46,437 nucleotides of DNA from Planctomycetota bacterium. GTDB lineage: Bacteria; Planctomycetota; Phycisphaerae; Phycisphaerales; SM1A02. The notes below the pieces were generated by a model. It searched no databases. It saw only the letters and a program-made list of their open reading frames with translations, and was not told where the DNA came from. Below, piece after piece: positions 25,011 through 34,424 of this stretch; the stretch's first letter is position 1; each line of letters begins with the position of its first letter. The DNA lies in contig JADFIR010000024.1 of assembly GCA_022566535.1 (NCBI GenBank), positions 1 through 46,437 on the forward strand, in the 5' to 3' direction. A program made the translations under genes and the position numbers.

Positions 25011-25625
25011 ATGACCAAGACCCAGACAATCTGGAATCGATTCAGGCAGCTTCCTCGGGCCGTGCAATGGGCCAGTCTGGCCGCGATCGGCATCGGCCTC
25101 TTCTTGCTGTATGACCAGCACGTGCGCCCGATCACGACGAGCTGGCATGACCATGCTGACGAAATACTCAAAGAGGTGGGCGAAGCGGCCAGGAGCGAGA
25201 ACCGATCGAGGCAGCTGCGAGCCATGCGCGAGCCAATCCTGGGTCTCGGCGCCGTTGAGACGCCGGGCAACGAAGCCCAAGGCAGCAACGCGCTCAACGA
25301 CGCCGTCAACGAGGTGCTGAAGCGGCATACCGTCGCCAGGGACAGCTTCAACCTCAGGGGCGCAACCAGGCTGCCGCGCAACACGCTATCCCAGATCATC
25401 CAACCCAACCAACTGGTGCAGCGGATCACTGGAGACTTCCGGTTCGACGCAGCACCAGACGAGGCCGTCGCCATCATCGCTGAATTGGAGAGCAGTCCGA
25501 TGATCGAGGCCATCAGCAGCGTGCGGATCACCCGAGTCTCCGGCACAAGGAAGGTGACCGTAGACCTGACGGTCGAGGCCTGGATTGTGTCAGCCGAGCC
25601 GCGCAAGCGGATGGGAGGCGTGTAA
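25011..25625 (+). CDS. GspM/PilO-like inner-membrane protein
   Basis: A 204-aa protein with one N-terminal membrane helix (residues about 19-37, QWASLAAIGIGLFLLYDQHV) followed by a helical linker (DHADEILKEVGEAARSENRSRQ) and an alpha/beta periplasmic domain (AIIAELESSPMIEAISSVRIT; GTRKVTVDLTVEAWIVS). Size, topology and position after the GspL-like gene match GspM/PilO, which dimerises with GspL in the inner-membrane platform. The sequence itself is poorly conserved in this family, so the assignment rests mainly on context. It begins 10 bp after the upstream stop. Confidence 0.7.
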   Translation: MTKTQTIWNRFRQLPRAVQWASLAAIGIGLFLLYDQHVRPITTSWHDHADEILKEVGEAARSENRSRQLRAMREPILGLGAVETPGNEAQGSNALNDAVNEVLKRHTVARDSFNLRGATRLPRNTLSQIIQPNQLVQRITGDFRFDAAPDEAVAIIAELESSPMIEAISSVRITRVSGTRKVTVDLTVEAWIVSAEPRKRMGGV

Positions 25626-25627
25626 TC

Positions 25628-26266
25628 GTGCATCGCTTGGGGCTGAACACAACGCTTCTCGTCAACATCGCCGCCATTGTGGTGGCGACAGTGGTCTTTG
25701 CGGCGAACATGCCGACGCTGCTGGGAGCAATCCTATCCCCGCGATTGGGCGACGATAAGACCGTTTCATTGCTGTCGCAGTACCTAGCCGTTCACGACAC
25801 CGACCTGGTGCAGTATCAGCAGCGATTCAACGGGCGCTCCGTGTTCTTCAAGCCCATCCCGCCACGGCGTGAACTCCGCCTCCCGCCACCCCCCGTTGAA
25901 ATTGTCAAGGGCCCAACGGGCCCGCCGCCGCCACCACCGATCCCTGAACAGTACACCGGCCCAAGCATCGTTTTCGTGCTGGGCAACGAAGTGTGGTTCA
26001 CCGACGGACTGAAGCTGAGCGTCGGCGAGGAAGGCCAGGGGGTCAAGGTCCTGTCATGCGATCCTCCCTGGACGGTCAGGCTGGCGCACGCCGGCGGCGA
26101 ATACGACATCGTGCTTCTTGAGCGGAGCTTCCCGGGCTTTGAAACCGCCTCGCGCGAACCTCAATCCACGCCGGGAATCGTGCGCGTGCCTGAGGCCAAC
26201 CACAAGCCCCTGGAGTCTCCCGCATCATCCTCGCGGCCTGAGCCCAATGAATCTCGAAGGCAATAA
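25628..26266 (+). CDS. GspC-like inner-membrane/periplasmic connector
   Basis: A 212-aa protein with a GTG start two bases after the upstream stop. One N-terminal membrane helix (about 8-34, TTLLVNIAAIVVATVVFAAN) is followed by a linker, a long proline-rich stretch (about 74-115, GPPPPPPIPEQYTGP), then a small beta domain about 115-170 (SIVFVLGNEVWFTDGLKLSVG; VLSCDPPWTVRLAHAGGEYDIVL). This resembles the homology region of GspC or the PilP beta-domain, which bridges the inner-membrane platform to the secretin. The gspD start lies within its last codons, so the two are coupled. No PDZ domain is present. Assignment by topology, the beta domain and its place before gspD. Confidence 0.65.
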   Translation: MHRLGLNTTLLVNIAAIVVATVVFAANMPTLLGAILSPRLGDDKTVSLLSQYLAVHDTDLVQYQQRFNGRSVFFKPIPPRRELRLPPPPVEIVKGPTGPPPPPPIPEQYTGPSIVFVLGNEVWFTDGLKLSVGEEGQGVKVLSCDPPWTVRLAHAGGEYDIVLLERSFPGFETASREPQSTPGIVRVPEANHKPLESPASSSRPEPNESRRQ

Positions 26267-28988
26267 CTTCGCCGCTGAATCGTTGCCCAAACAGAGTAAA
26301 ACGGAATTGAACCCGCAGCCCAAGCAATTTGACCGTGAGAGTGATCCGGTGACGCGCCGACGCCTTGTCTTGTGGAATCCGAGATACGCGATCGTGTTAT
26401 TGGCCGTATTGCTGCTGGCCTCACCCGCCGCCGCTCAGGACGGGCGTCCCGGGCCTGAGCCGCCCCCGGCCGACGCAGCCTCCGAAACCGATCAGCCACA
26501 ACCCGCTGACCAAGAGAACGCTCCCGCGACCTCCAAGAACAACCACGGCCGACGACCGCCCAAGGACGACAAGGTCAAGCTCTTCTTCGAAAACGTCGGT
26601 GTAGATGAGATCATGGCCTTCATACTCGAAACCACAGGCAAGGCGGTCATGCCGGTGAACATCACCACCCTCAAGGCCAAGAAGTTTACGCTGATCAACG
26701 ACGAACCCATTGATCGAATGGAGGCGTTGGACCTGCTGTTCCACGCGTTTCGCCTCAACGGCGTGGGGGTCATCGAGCGGGAGGATCACATCATCATCGC
26801 GCTGATCAGCGAGATGCCGCAACACGATACGCCCATTAGCGGCCCGGACGAGGACATCATGGACCGAACCGATCGCGGAACGGTCATCACCAAGATCTTC
26901 CGTATCGAGAACACCAACGCGGCCGACATCTCCAACCAACTGCAGGGTACGTTGCCCAGCCACGCGACGCTGGGAGTGGATGAGAACTCCAATTCGATCA
27001 TTCTGATGGGCCCTATCGGGCTGTGCCAGCGAATGGGCAAGCTCATCAGCGAGCTGGATCACATGTACCTGAGAGTTAAGACGGAGACGTTCCGTCTCGC
27101 CCACGCCGACGCCGCGGAGATCGCACAGAACATCCTGGACCTCTTTGAAGGAGCTCGAACGACCAGCCCCGTGTCGCGCGGCCAGCAACAGGCCGCGCGG
27201 CAGCGTCGGCAAGCCGCCCAACGGGGAGCCGTGCGCCAGGTCCAGCAAAGGACGTCGGGTACGGGCGACGGCACCATCGGCCCGACCGCGGAGCTCCGCA
27301 TCACCGTCAACGTCCAGCAGAACTCCGTCACGGTCAGCGGTGAGCCGGACGTGGTTGACGAGATCGCCGAGCTGATCGACAACGAGTGGGACCTGCCCCG
27401 GCCGGAAGGAACCGCCAAGGTGTATTACCTCAAGTACACCGACCCCATCAAGATGCGAGACATGCTCCAGGACTTGCTGAGCGGGCAGTCGGGCGGCGGG
27501 GCTCGGCCGACGGCTCGGGGTCGTGCAGGGGCCGGAGCCGCTCGCGCGAACGTCCAACAGGCCATCGGCGGAATCTACACGTTCCAAGCCTATCCCGATT
27601 CCAACACCCTGGTGGTTCTCTGCAAGACCGAGGAGAGCTTCGTTTTCCTCGACTCAATCATCGAGCAGCTCGATCAGCCGTTGAACGCCGGCCTGCCGAT
27701 CGTGGTGGAGCTGAAGCACGCCAATGCCGTTGAGCTCTCTGAACAGCTCAACGTGATGTTCGCTGAAGCCGGCGCGGGGGGCGTCATTACGGCGCCGCAA
27801 AGAGGGCTCAGCGGCGGCGAAGGCATCGGCGATTCTCCCTTTGCCGGCGGCGGCGCCGGCGCCGACACCGGCGGCGGGCGCGACTCCGCCTCAGGACAGA
27901 CGATCTCGTTCCCCTGGCAGCGAGGCCGGGCCCGCGACGACCAAACACCCGAATCTCCGCTAATCGGCAGCGTCCGCATTGTGCCCATTGCCCGCCAAAA
28001 CGCACTCCTTGTCCTCGCCGTGCCGGAGTTCCAGCAGTCCGTGCTCGACGTCATCGCGACGCTGGACAAGCCCGGCCGGCAGGTCATGATCTCCGCCATC
28101 ATCGCCGAGGTGGAGCTCACCGATGAGCTGGCGCTTGGCCTTCGAGTCAGCAACAGTGACACCATCCTCGGCGGCGGGCTCGCCGACAATCGCATCGGGG
28201 CAACCTTGAGCACCGAAGCCAGCAAGGATGGGATCTTCGGCAATCTGTTCGATATGTCGATTCTCAACGTCGGTGTGAGCGTCAACCTTATAATACAGGC
28301 CCTCGCTCAGAAGACGAACGTTCGCATTCTCCAGGAGCCGAGGATCTTCACCGCCGACAACCAGGAGGCCATGTTCTTCGACGGCCAGGACATCCCCTTC
28401 ATTACGACCAGCCAGATCACGAACTTCGGCACCGTCAACGAGTCGTTCGAGTACAAGGCCGTCGGCATCATGCTCAATGTGAGGCCGCAGATCACCGTTG
28501 AGAAAGACGTGGACCTGGAGATCAATCTCGAGCTGTCCAGCATCGTGCCCGGGCAAACCCTCTTCGGCGGGTTCATCGTCGATCGCCGCGAAACCACCAC
28601 CCAGGTCATCGTCAAGAACGGCCAGACGATTGTTCTCTCCGGCATCCTGCGGGACGTGGAATCGCAGATCGTGCGCAAGATTCCACTGCTAGGCCACATT
28701 CCGCTGCTCGGTGAGTTGTTCACTTCCAGGGAAACCGCCACGACCAAGACAGAGTTGCTCGTCTTCATCACGCCGGTGGTGGTGGACAATCCTTCGGAGA
28801 ACGACACCAACTTCAATGTGGGCGAGCGTCAACGGCTCGAGGAACTCACCCGCCCGCTCAAGGAGCAGGCTCGCAGCCGACGGCGTGAGCCGGTCGGGTC
28901 ACACTTGCTGCATAAGCAGTTTGCCCGGACTGAGCAGACCTCGCGGCAAGCGACCGACGTCGATGCCGATGAGCCCAGCGAGGAGTGA
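26247..28988 (+). CDS. gspD: Type II secretion secretin GspD
   Basis: Outer-membrane channel of the system. From the ATG at 26247 the product is 913 aa; a GTG at 26349 would place the signal peptide (RYAIVLLAVLLLASPAAAQ) right at the N-terminus and is a serious alternative, giving 879 aa. After a Pro-rich spacer come the N0 domain (KLFFENVGVDEIMAFILETT, about 115-185) and N1-N3 domains with the usual repeats (TKIFRIENTNAADISNQLQG; AKVYYLKYTDPIKMRDMLQD; IVVELKHANAVELSEQLNVM), interrupted by two Gly/Arg/Gln-rich insertions. Then comes the secretin core with QVMISAIIAEVELTDELALG, VRILQEPRIFTADNQEAMF and VGIMLNVRPQI. It closes with TQVIVKNGQTIVLSGIL, KIPLLGHIPLLGELF and the final ELLVFITPVVV. Starts in gspC's last codons and ends in the next gene's start (GTGA). 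Confidence 0.94.
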   Translation: MNLEGNNFAAESLPKQSKTELNPQPKQFDRESDPVTRRRLVLWNPRYAIVLLAVLLLASPAAAQDGRPGPEPPPADAASETDQPQPADQENAPATSKNNHGRRPPKDDKVKLFFENVGVDEIMAFILETTGKAVMPVNITTLKAKKFTLINDEPIDRMEALDLLFHAFRLNGVGVIEREDHIIIALISEMPQHDTPISGPDEDIMDRTDRGTVITKIFRIENTNAADISNQLQGTLPSHATLGVDENSNSIILMGPIGLCQRMGKLISELDHMYLRVKTETFRLAHADAAEIAQNILDLFEGARTTSPVSRGQQQAARQRRQAAQRGAVRQVQQRTSGTGDGTIGPTAELRITVNVQQNSVTVSGEPDVVDEIAELIDNEWDLPRPEGTAKVYYLKYTDPIKMRDMLQDLLSGQSGGGARPTARGRAGAGAARANVQQAIGGIYTFQAYPDSNTLVVLCKTEESFVFLDSIIEQLDQPLNAGLPIVVELKHANAVELSEQLNVMFAEAGAGGVITAPQRGLSGGEGIGDSPFAGGGAGADTGGGRDSASGQTISFPWQRGRARDDQTPESPLIGSVRIVPIARQNALLVLAVPEFQQSVLDVIATLDKPGRQVMISAIIAEVELTDELALGLRVSNSDTILGGGLADNRIGATLSTEASKDGIFGNLFDMSILNVGVSVNLIIQALAQKTNVRILQEPRIFTADNQEAMFFDGQDIPFITTSQITNFGTVNESFEYKAVGIMLNVRPQITVEKDVDLEINLELSSIVPGQTLFGGFIVDRRETTTQVIVKNGQTIVLSGILRDVESQIVRKIPLLGHIPLLGELFTSRETATTKTELLVFITPVVVDNPSENDTNFNVGERQRLEELTRPLKEQARSRRREPVGSHLLHKQFARTEQTSRQATDVDADEPSEE

Positions 28989-30181
28989 TCCACCAACGAT
29001 CGATCACGTGGTTGGCCATCCTCAGCGCGGTGGCGGCGGCCGGTTGTGCTGCGGGGCCCAGGGCCTCCCCCCAAGAACCCCGTGTACGACCGCGGGGTTC
29101 AATCGAGCCGCTGGCTAGGCCCGCAGGGATCACCCGCACCAGCCATGTGCAAGTCGGGATCCTGCCGCTGGGGTCTGTGCCGTATGACAATCTCTCGCTG
29201 CCGATCGTCAGTCCCGATGGTCGATTCGTCGCTACTCAGACCGGTGTGCCACCTACATGGGCGGCGTTGATGGCAGCACCCAACGCTACCGTTCCTCGAG
29301 CGACTCGCATCGAGATCTACGAGCTCGATCGCGTGCTTCGTCGGGCCGTGCATCGCCGCACCCTCGACGAGCCCCTGTTGCTTGGGCGATCCTGCGACGC
29401 TCGAGGTTTCCTGGTTGAATCGGTCAGACCCAATGGTGTCCGCTGGATCGGCCGGGTGGCGTGGCTCGACGGCGAGATCGAGTGGCTGGTGGCCGATGAG
29501 CAGACCAACGCCAACGGCTGCCTCGGCCCAAAGGGGCGATTGGCCTGGTCTCGCCGAGCCAGGGATGCAGATCACTTTGATCTTGTCGTACGCTCAAGCG
29601 GCGAGGAATGGACCATCGGCTCCCAAGGCGGCGACTGGCTTTTCCCAGCGTGGAGCGGCCACGCCGACGGACTGTTTGCCCTGCGCCTGACGCAGGGCAT
29701 GCTCGAAGCGACCCACATGATCGCCGCCAGCCCGACCACGATCCATCAAACGCTGCGGCGACTGCCGCTGGCATCACAGGCGACGATCCACCACGCCTAC
29801 CAGGCCATGGCCAGCCAAGCGTTCGTGACCGAAGCTCAGCGGCCCGGCCCAGAGCAGTTGATGTTCTTCCATCCGGTCCGACTGCGAATGGCGTTGTGGC
29901 GACCGATTTCGCGGCATCAGACGACACCGATCCTGCTGGGAGAGCAATCTTCCGCGGCCGCGGCCGTTGGGACGGGCTTTGCCCTGGTGGCCACCGAAGA
30001 CCACCTGATGTTGCAGAACCTTGAGGACTTGAGCGATCGAACGGAGGTGATTGCCGGGTTGCAGGTGCCGCGGCGGCTTGCCTCGCCCGACTGGCCGTAC
30101 TTGCTGTTGGCCCCGACCGAGGGCCGCATCGGTCTGATCGCCCTCCGCCTCCTGCCCGGAGACGACGGCCGGGCTCGGTAA
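28985..30181 (+). CDS. Lipoprotein with WD40/beta-propeller-like pattern, end of the T2SS operon
   Basis: A 398-aa product with a GTG start that overlaps the gspD stop (GTGA). The N-terminus is a lipoprotein signal (ITWLAILSAVAAAGC) with Cys21 in an AAGC lipobox, so it should be anchored to a membrane. The rest is beta-rich, with phrases like LPIVSPDGRFVATQT, RGFLVESVRPNGVRWIGRVAWLDGEIEWLV, CLGPKGRLAWSRRA, DWLFPAWSGHADGLFALRLTQG and RLASPDWPYLLLAPTEGRIGLIA. These look like four-stranded propeller blades of the TolB/WD40 type, which is inference. No known Gsp component is recognised. Coupling to gspD makes a role at the secretin, perhaps pilotin-like or cargo-related, worth considering. The convergent transporter gene begins its 3' end 72 bp further on. 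Confidence 0.7.
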   Translation: MIHQRSITWLAILSAVAAAGCAAGPRASPQEPRVRPRGSIEPLARPAGITRTSHVQVGILPLGSVPYDNLSLPIVSPDGRFVATQTGVPPTWAALMAAPNATVPRATRIEIYELDRVLRRAVHRRTLDEPLLLGRSCDARGFLVESVRPNGVRWIGRVAWLDGEIEWLVADEQTNANGCLGPKGRLAWSRRARDADHFDLVVRSSGEEWTIGSQGGDWLFPAWSGHADGLFALRLTQGMLEATHMIAASPTTIHQTLRRLPLASQATIHHAYQAMASQAFVTEAQRPGPEQLMFFHPVRLRMALWRPISRHQTTPILLGEQSSAAAAVGTGFALVATEDHLMLQNLEDLSDRTEVIAGLQVPRRLASPDWPYLLLAPTEGRIGLIALRLLPGDDGRAR

Positions 30182-30253
30182 CATCTCATCCAAACTTCAA
30201 CTCAGCGTCGCCCGTCGCCTTTGCACCCGTGGATTTGCGTCTGCAGCTATGAA

Positions 30254-31606
30254 TCAAACGATGCGCGCGGTCTCGTCCTGGATGTAGGTCCGTTCGCGGT
30301 AGAGCTTGGCGACGATCAGAAAGGCAACGGCCGTGGCCGCGATCAGCGCCGTGAAGAACCAGTAATAGCTTGCGCCTTCGAGCTTGCTCGTGCCGTCCTC
30401 GTTTTGAATGAAGAAGTTCACCGCGGCGGTGAAGAGATTGCCGATCGAGACGGACACCAGATAAAACGACATGATGAACGATTTCATTGTCTTCGGGGCC
30501 TGCGTATAGGCGAATTCGAGGCACGTGATCGAGATCATGACCTCAGCCGCCGTTATGAGCACATAGGCCAGAAGTTGCCAACTGATATGAGGCACTTCGC
30601 CATTGCCGATCCGCAATTCGATCCAGGCCGGTATGGCAAACGCCGGAATCGTCACAAAAAAACCGATGGCGACCTTTCGCAGCGGCGTCAGCGGGTATAC
30701 CTTGCTGATCGCTGGATAGATGACCTTGAAAAACAGGGGGATCATGAGCACGATCAGCAGCGGGTTGGCCGCCTGAATCTGCGATGGCAGCACTTCATAG
30801 CCGAAGAAGCTGCGATCCATGTCCAGCGCCTGAAGCACCCACCTGGATCCGGTCTGGTCGAAGAGCGCCCAGAACATGGCAACAAAAATGAAGATGATGA
30901 AGAGCTTCCCTATGGCCTTGAGCCCTTCGCGGCCCAACGTCTCCTTCAACCACCTGATTCCGCCGGGCGGGATGTGGACGAACTTGTTCCGCCCCATCCA
31001 GAAACAGAGCGTGGCCAACAGCATCAGCACGCCCGGCACGCCGAATGCCCAGCTGGAGCCGTGGTGCTTCAAGAGCCACGGCGTGAGAAGAATCGAGATG
31101 AACGCGCCCAGGTTGATCGACATGTAGAACCAGCCGAAGATCCGCGAGATGAGATGCTCGTTGGTCTTGCCGAACTGATCGCCCACGTGGGCGGACACGC
31201 ACGGCTTGATTCCCCCTGCCCCGATGGCGATCAGCGCCAGCCCGATGGCCAGGCCGAACCGCGTGTCGTCGATCGCCAGGACAAAATGCCCCAGGCAGTA
31301 CACCAGCGACAGGGCGATGATGGTCCGAAACTTTCCGAGGAAGATATCTGAGACAAGCGCCCCGAGTAGCGGGGTGAAATAGACCGCCGAGGTGAACAGG
31401 TGGTAGTACCCCGTGGCGTCCTCCTTGCTCATGAGGTCCGATTCACCTTGGCGGCCAATCAGATAGGTTGTCATGAAAATCACGAGGATGCCCTTCATGC
31501 CGTAGAAGCTGAAGCGCTCGGCGAACTCATTGCCGATGATGTACGGAATGCCGCCGGGCATCTTGCTCGACGGGATCGGACCGGTCAGGTATTTCGCTTT
31601 TGCCAT
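30254..31606 (-). CDS. POT-family proton-dependent oligopeptide transporter
   Basis: Major facilitator family peptide importer (450 aa from ATG at 31606) of the PTR2/POT branch, expected to bring in di- and tripeptides with protons. The start is chosen at [19 protein letters not shown] since the family signature [15 protein letters not shown] follows at about residue 28; the open frame runs on to 31762 but that part is Arg/Gly-rich and not membrane-like. The second POT signature is [20 protein letters not shown] at about 145. Repeated hydrophobic segments fit 12 or so helices, and the length is on the short side of bacterial POTs. Other features: [15 protein letters not shown] (the D..G.+ MFS motif) and the loop [11 protein letters not shown]. 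The gene stands alone on the minus strand, convergent with the T2SS operon. Confidence 0.9.
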   Translation of the reverse strand: MAKAKYLTGPIPSSKMPGGIPYIIGNEFAERFSFYGMKGILVIFMTTYLIGRQGESDLMSKEDATGYYHLFTSAVYFTPLLGALVSDIFLGKFRTIIALSLVYCLGHFVLAIDDTRFGLAIGLALIAIGAGGIKPCVSAHVGDQFGKTNEHLISRIFGWFYMSINLGAFISILLTPWLLKHHGSSWAFGVPGVLMLLATLCFWMGRNKFVHIPPGGIRWLKETLGREGLKAIGKLFIIFIFVAMFWALFDQTGSRWVLQALDMDRSFFGYEVLPSQIQAANPLLIVLMIPLFFKVIYPAISKVYPLTPLRKVAIGFFVTIPAFAIPAWIELRIGNGEVPHISWQLLAYVLITAAEVMISITCLEFAYTQAPKTMKSFIMSFYLVSVSIGNLFTAAVNFFIQNEDGTSKLEGASYYWFFTALIAATAVAFLIVAKLYRERTYIQDETARIV

Positions 31607-31791
31607 GTTGCCGCAGCCTCTTTCTGCAATCGTCGGACAATCCGCCCACAGCTCACCGGCAAGAACCTGCCCGCTCGGCGCTTCGACCAGAACAGCAGGG
31701 CCGACGCCAGGGGAGCCCGCGATTGTGCGGCGATCCAGCGCCGCGTCAAGCCGAAGCCACAACAGGGATAAAGGAACTGCTCTCGCGGCGG

Positions 31792-34335
31792 CTATTCGGA
31801 GGACGACTGCGTGACGATCTCAATCGGCAGTATCGTCCGCGTCGGCGCCAGACACGCCCGATCCGTGCAGACCTGGTAGACCAGCACCAGCTGCGGCTTG
31901 CGCGAGACCCGGCCGACCTGTTCGATCCGAACCGGCAGCGTGACCGTGCCCCGGTGGATGCGCATCTCGTCCTTGGCGAGCGCACTCTCGTAGCGCTCGC
32001 CCGGGGGATAATCGACGTGGATCTCCAGCCCATCACCCCCGACGCTCCGCAGATTCAACGGGATCAGGAACGACGGGCCGGGCTCGTGAGCGTTGATGTG
32101 GTATTGCTTGGCGATGTTCAGCGTAATCTCAAACGTCGCCGGCTCGTCCGGTGTGATTGGCAGTCGATCAACGCTCAGATCAACCTTCACCGCGTCAGGG
32201 GCACTTGGTGTCGCCGTGGGCCGGCGAACCAAGCGTTGCGGGTGCTGATCGATGAGGCGATTTAGGGCGACGGTCGCCAGTGCTGTGCCCACCGGATTGC
32301 GTGCAATGCTGCTGCTGATCCCTTGCAGCGCCGCCAACGCGTCGTCAAGAAACGCCTCGTCACCGCTCAGCTCGTGCAGGTCCAGCAGGTTGATCAGCAT
32401 CACGGAGTTGCCGCAGGGGACTGCCCCGTCATACGTGGACCTGGTGCGAACAAACAAATCGGCTTGCTGCGGAAGCGTATCGAAGTAGCTTCCCGTCGAG
32501 TCATCCCTGAAGCGCTGTTTCGCGACATGGGCTAGCTGCACGGCTTCATCAAGGAACCCCGACTCGCCCGTGGCTCGGTGCAGCGCGATCAGCCCGCGGA
32601 TCATGAAGGCGTAGTCCTCAAAGAATGCGTTGATCTTGGCCTGGCCGGACCGATAGGTGCGCAGCAGCCCGCCGTCGTCTGTGCGCATGGTGGAAAGGAC
32701 AAAGGCCGCGGCTCGCCGGGCCGCGTCGATGTACCGCGGCTCGTCGAGCACGCGGGCCCCGTCGGCCATACCCCCGATCATCAGGCCGTTCCAGCCGGCC
32801 AGAATCTTGTCATCTGTGCCGGGTTGATCCCGGCGGTCTCGAACAGCTAACAGCGCCGCGTTGACTCGCTTCAAACGTGCGTTGAAATCCTCGAGGCTGA
32901 TACCCATCGCGGCGGCTTGTGATTCCGGCTTGTCGATGAGGAACACCACATTCTTGCGGCCGTCCTCGGGATGGTGCGGATCAAGGAAATTCCTGCCGCG
33001 GTCCATCCCATAGACGCGCAGCGTGAACTCCACATCGTCGCCGAGCTGGGCCGCAGAAAGCGTCTCGCGAATCTGATCAGGCAGCCACAGGTAGCTTCCG
33101 CCCTCACGAGCGTTCACCTCGGCGTCCTGGGCGCTGTAGAAGCCGCCCGCCGAATCGGTCATCTCTCGCAGCATATAGTCCAGCGTTTCATGGACGATTT
33201 CGGCGTAATAGGGATCGCCGGTCCGCTCGTACGCATCGGCATAGACCGAGGCGAGCTGGCCGTTGTCATAGACCATCTTCTCGAAGTGCGGCACCAACCA
33301 TTGGCCATCGGTGCTGTAGCGGTGAAAGCCGCCGCCGACCTGATCGTACATCCCGCCCATCGCCATGCGATCGAGGGTGTGCAACACGGCGGCTCGCACG
33401 TCACTGCGGTCCCACGCGACGCCCATAAGCAACTCGATATAGACCGGCATCGGGAACTTGTTGCTTCTGCGTCCCCCGCCGAAGCCGGCGTCCGTGCGGT
33501 CGTAGATCGACATCATTAAGGACACGGCCCGATCGACATTTTGCGCCCCCAGCGGCTGGGGCAGCGAGGCCAGTGACAGTTGCCGAATGACCGCCTGGGC
33601 AACCTGATCGGCCTGCTGCTTGGTGGCCTCGCGCTGGGTTGCCCAACGCCCGGCGATCTGGTTGAGCAGCGATTTGAACCCCGGCCGGCCGTACCGGTCA
33701 TCCGGCGGGAAGTACGTGCCGCCGAAGAAGGGCTTGAGCGAATGGGGTTCGAGAACCGTGGTCATCGGCCAGCCGCCGCTACCCGTCAGCGTCTGCACCG
33801 CAGCCATGTAGATGTCATCGACGTCGGGGCGCTCCTCGCGGTCAACCTTGATCGAAATGAAATGCTCGTTCATGATGGCTGCGGTCTCTTCATCCTCGAA
33901 GCTCTCGCGCTCCATCACGTGGCACCAGTAGCAGGTGGAATAGCCGATGCTGAGGAAAATGGGCTTGTCTTGGGCGCGCGCCGCTTCGAACGCCTCCGGC
34001 CCCCACGCGTACCAGTCAACCGGGTTGTGGGCGTGTTGAAGCAGATAGGGACTCGTCTCGTTGATCAGACGATTGGTGAACTTGTGCGGATCCGCGTCGT
34101 TGGCGGTTCCATGGGGCGCAGCGGGCTGCTGGGACACGTCACTGGTAGCACGACTGGTCTGGCCGGTCACCGATGCCCGTTGTTCTTGATCCGTCACCTC
34201 AATTGCCTCCGTGTCCGCCGACACCACTGCAGTTTGGACTTCGCCGCCGGATCGTTCGCATCCGCCCGCCGCGAGCACCAGCAGCAGCACAGCGGGAATC
34301 ACGACCGCCAAACGCATGAAGACCCTGGCATACAT
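31792..34335 (-). CDS. YyaL/DUF255-type thioredoxin-like lipoprotein with DsbD-alpha-like C-terminal domain
   Basis: An 847-aa product from the ATG at 34335; MRLAVVIP at 34317 is an alternative start. Both precede a lipoprotein signal ([15 protein letters not shown], Cys about residue 26). A thioredoxin-like DUF255 domain spans about 95-260, with [40 protein letters not shown] (redox CYWC) and [12 protein letters not shown] toroidal alpha/alpha region resembling YyaL or SPATA20 follows to about 700 ([50 protein letters not shown]). The last 130 residues are a beta domain like the N-terminal domain of DsbD ([35 protein letters not shown]) with two cysteines in CTDRAC. YyaL-family activity is unclear; the fusion and lipid anchor suggest extracytoplasmic thiol chemistry (inference). 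pheA lies 89 bp upstream on the same strand. Confidence 0.88.
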   Translation of the reverse strand: MYARVFMRLAVVIPAVLLLVLAAGGCERSGGEVQTAVVSADTEAIEVTDQEQRASVTGQTSRATSDVSQQPAAPHGTANDADPHKFTNRLINETSPYLLQHAHNPVDWYAWGPEAFEAARAQDKPIFLSIGYSTCYWCHVMERESFEDEETAAIMNEHFISIKVDREERPDVDDIYMAAVQTLTGSGGWPMTTVLEPHSLKPFFGGTYFPPDDRYGRPGFKSLLNQIAGRWATQREATKQQADQVAQAVIRQLSLASLPQPLGAQNVDRAVSLMMSIYDRTDAGFGGGRRSNKFPMPVYIELLMGVAWDRSDVRAAVLHTLDRMAMGGMYDQVGGGFHRYSTDGQWLVPHFEKMVYDNGQLASVYADAYERTGDPYYAEIVHETLDYMLREMTDSAGGFYSAQDAEVNAREGGSYLWLPDQIRETLSAAQLGDDVEFTLRVYGMDRGRNFLDPHHPEDGRKNVVFLIDKPESQAAAMGISLEDFNARLKRVNAALLAVRDRRDQPGTDDKILAGWNGLMIGGMADGARVLDEPRYIDAARRAAAFVLSTMRTDDGGLLRTYRSGQAKINAFFEDYAFMIRGLIALHRATGESGFLDEAVQLAHVAKQRFRDDSTGSYFDTLPQQADLFVRTRSTYDGAVPCGNSVMLINLLDLHELSGDEAFLDDALAALQGISSSIARNPVGTALATVALNRLIDQHPQRLVRRPTATPSAPDAVKVDLSVDRLPITPDEPATFEITLNIAKQYHINAHEPGPSFLIPLNLRSVGGDGLEIHVDYPPGERYESALAKDEMRIHRGTVTLPVRIEQVGRVSRKPQLVLVYQVCTDRACLAPTRTILPIEIVTQSSSE

Positions 34336-34424
34336 CGCCTCATGGTATACCCACCGCACCGCCCACACCAAGCGTTGTCGCACAGGATTGAACCAAGCGC
34401 CCCGATGTCTCACCGAGGCGGTCC

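Noticed and set aside
30221..31351. Open frame of 376 codons antisense to the POT transporter
   Set aside because: Composition is charged, repetitive (many Asp/Arg/His/Gln) and follows from reversed membrane-protein codons; no start signal.
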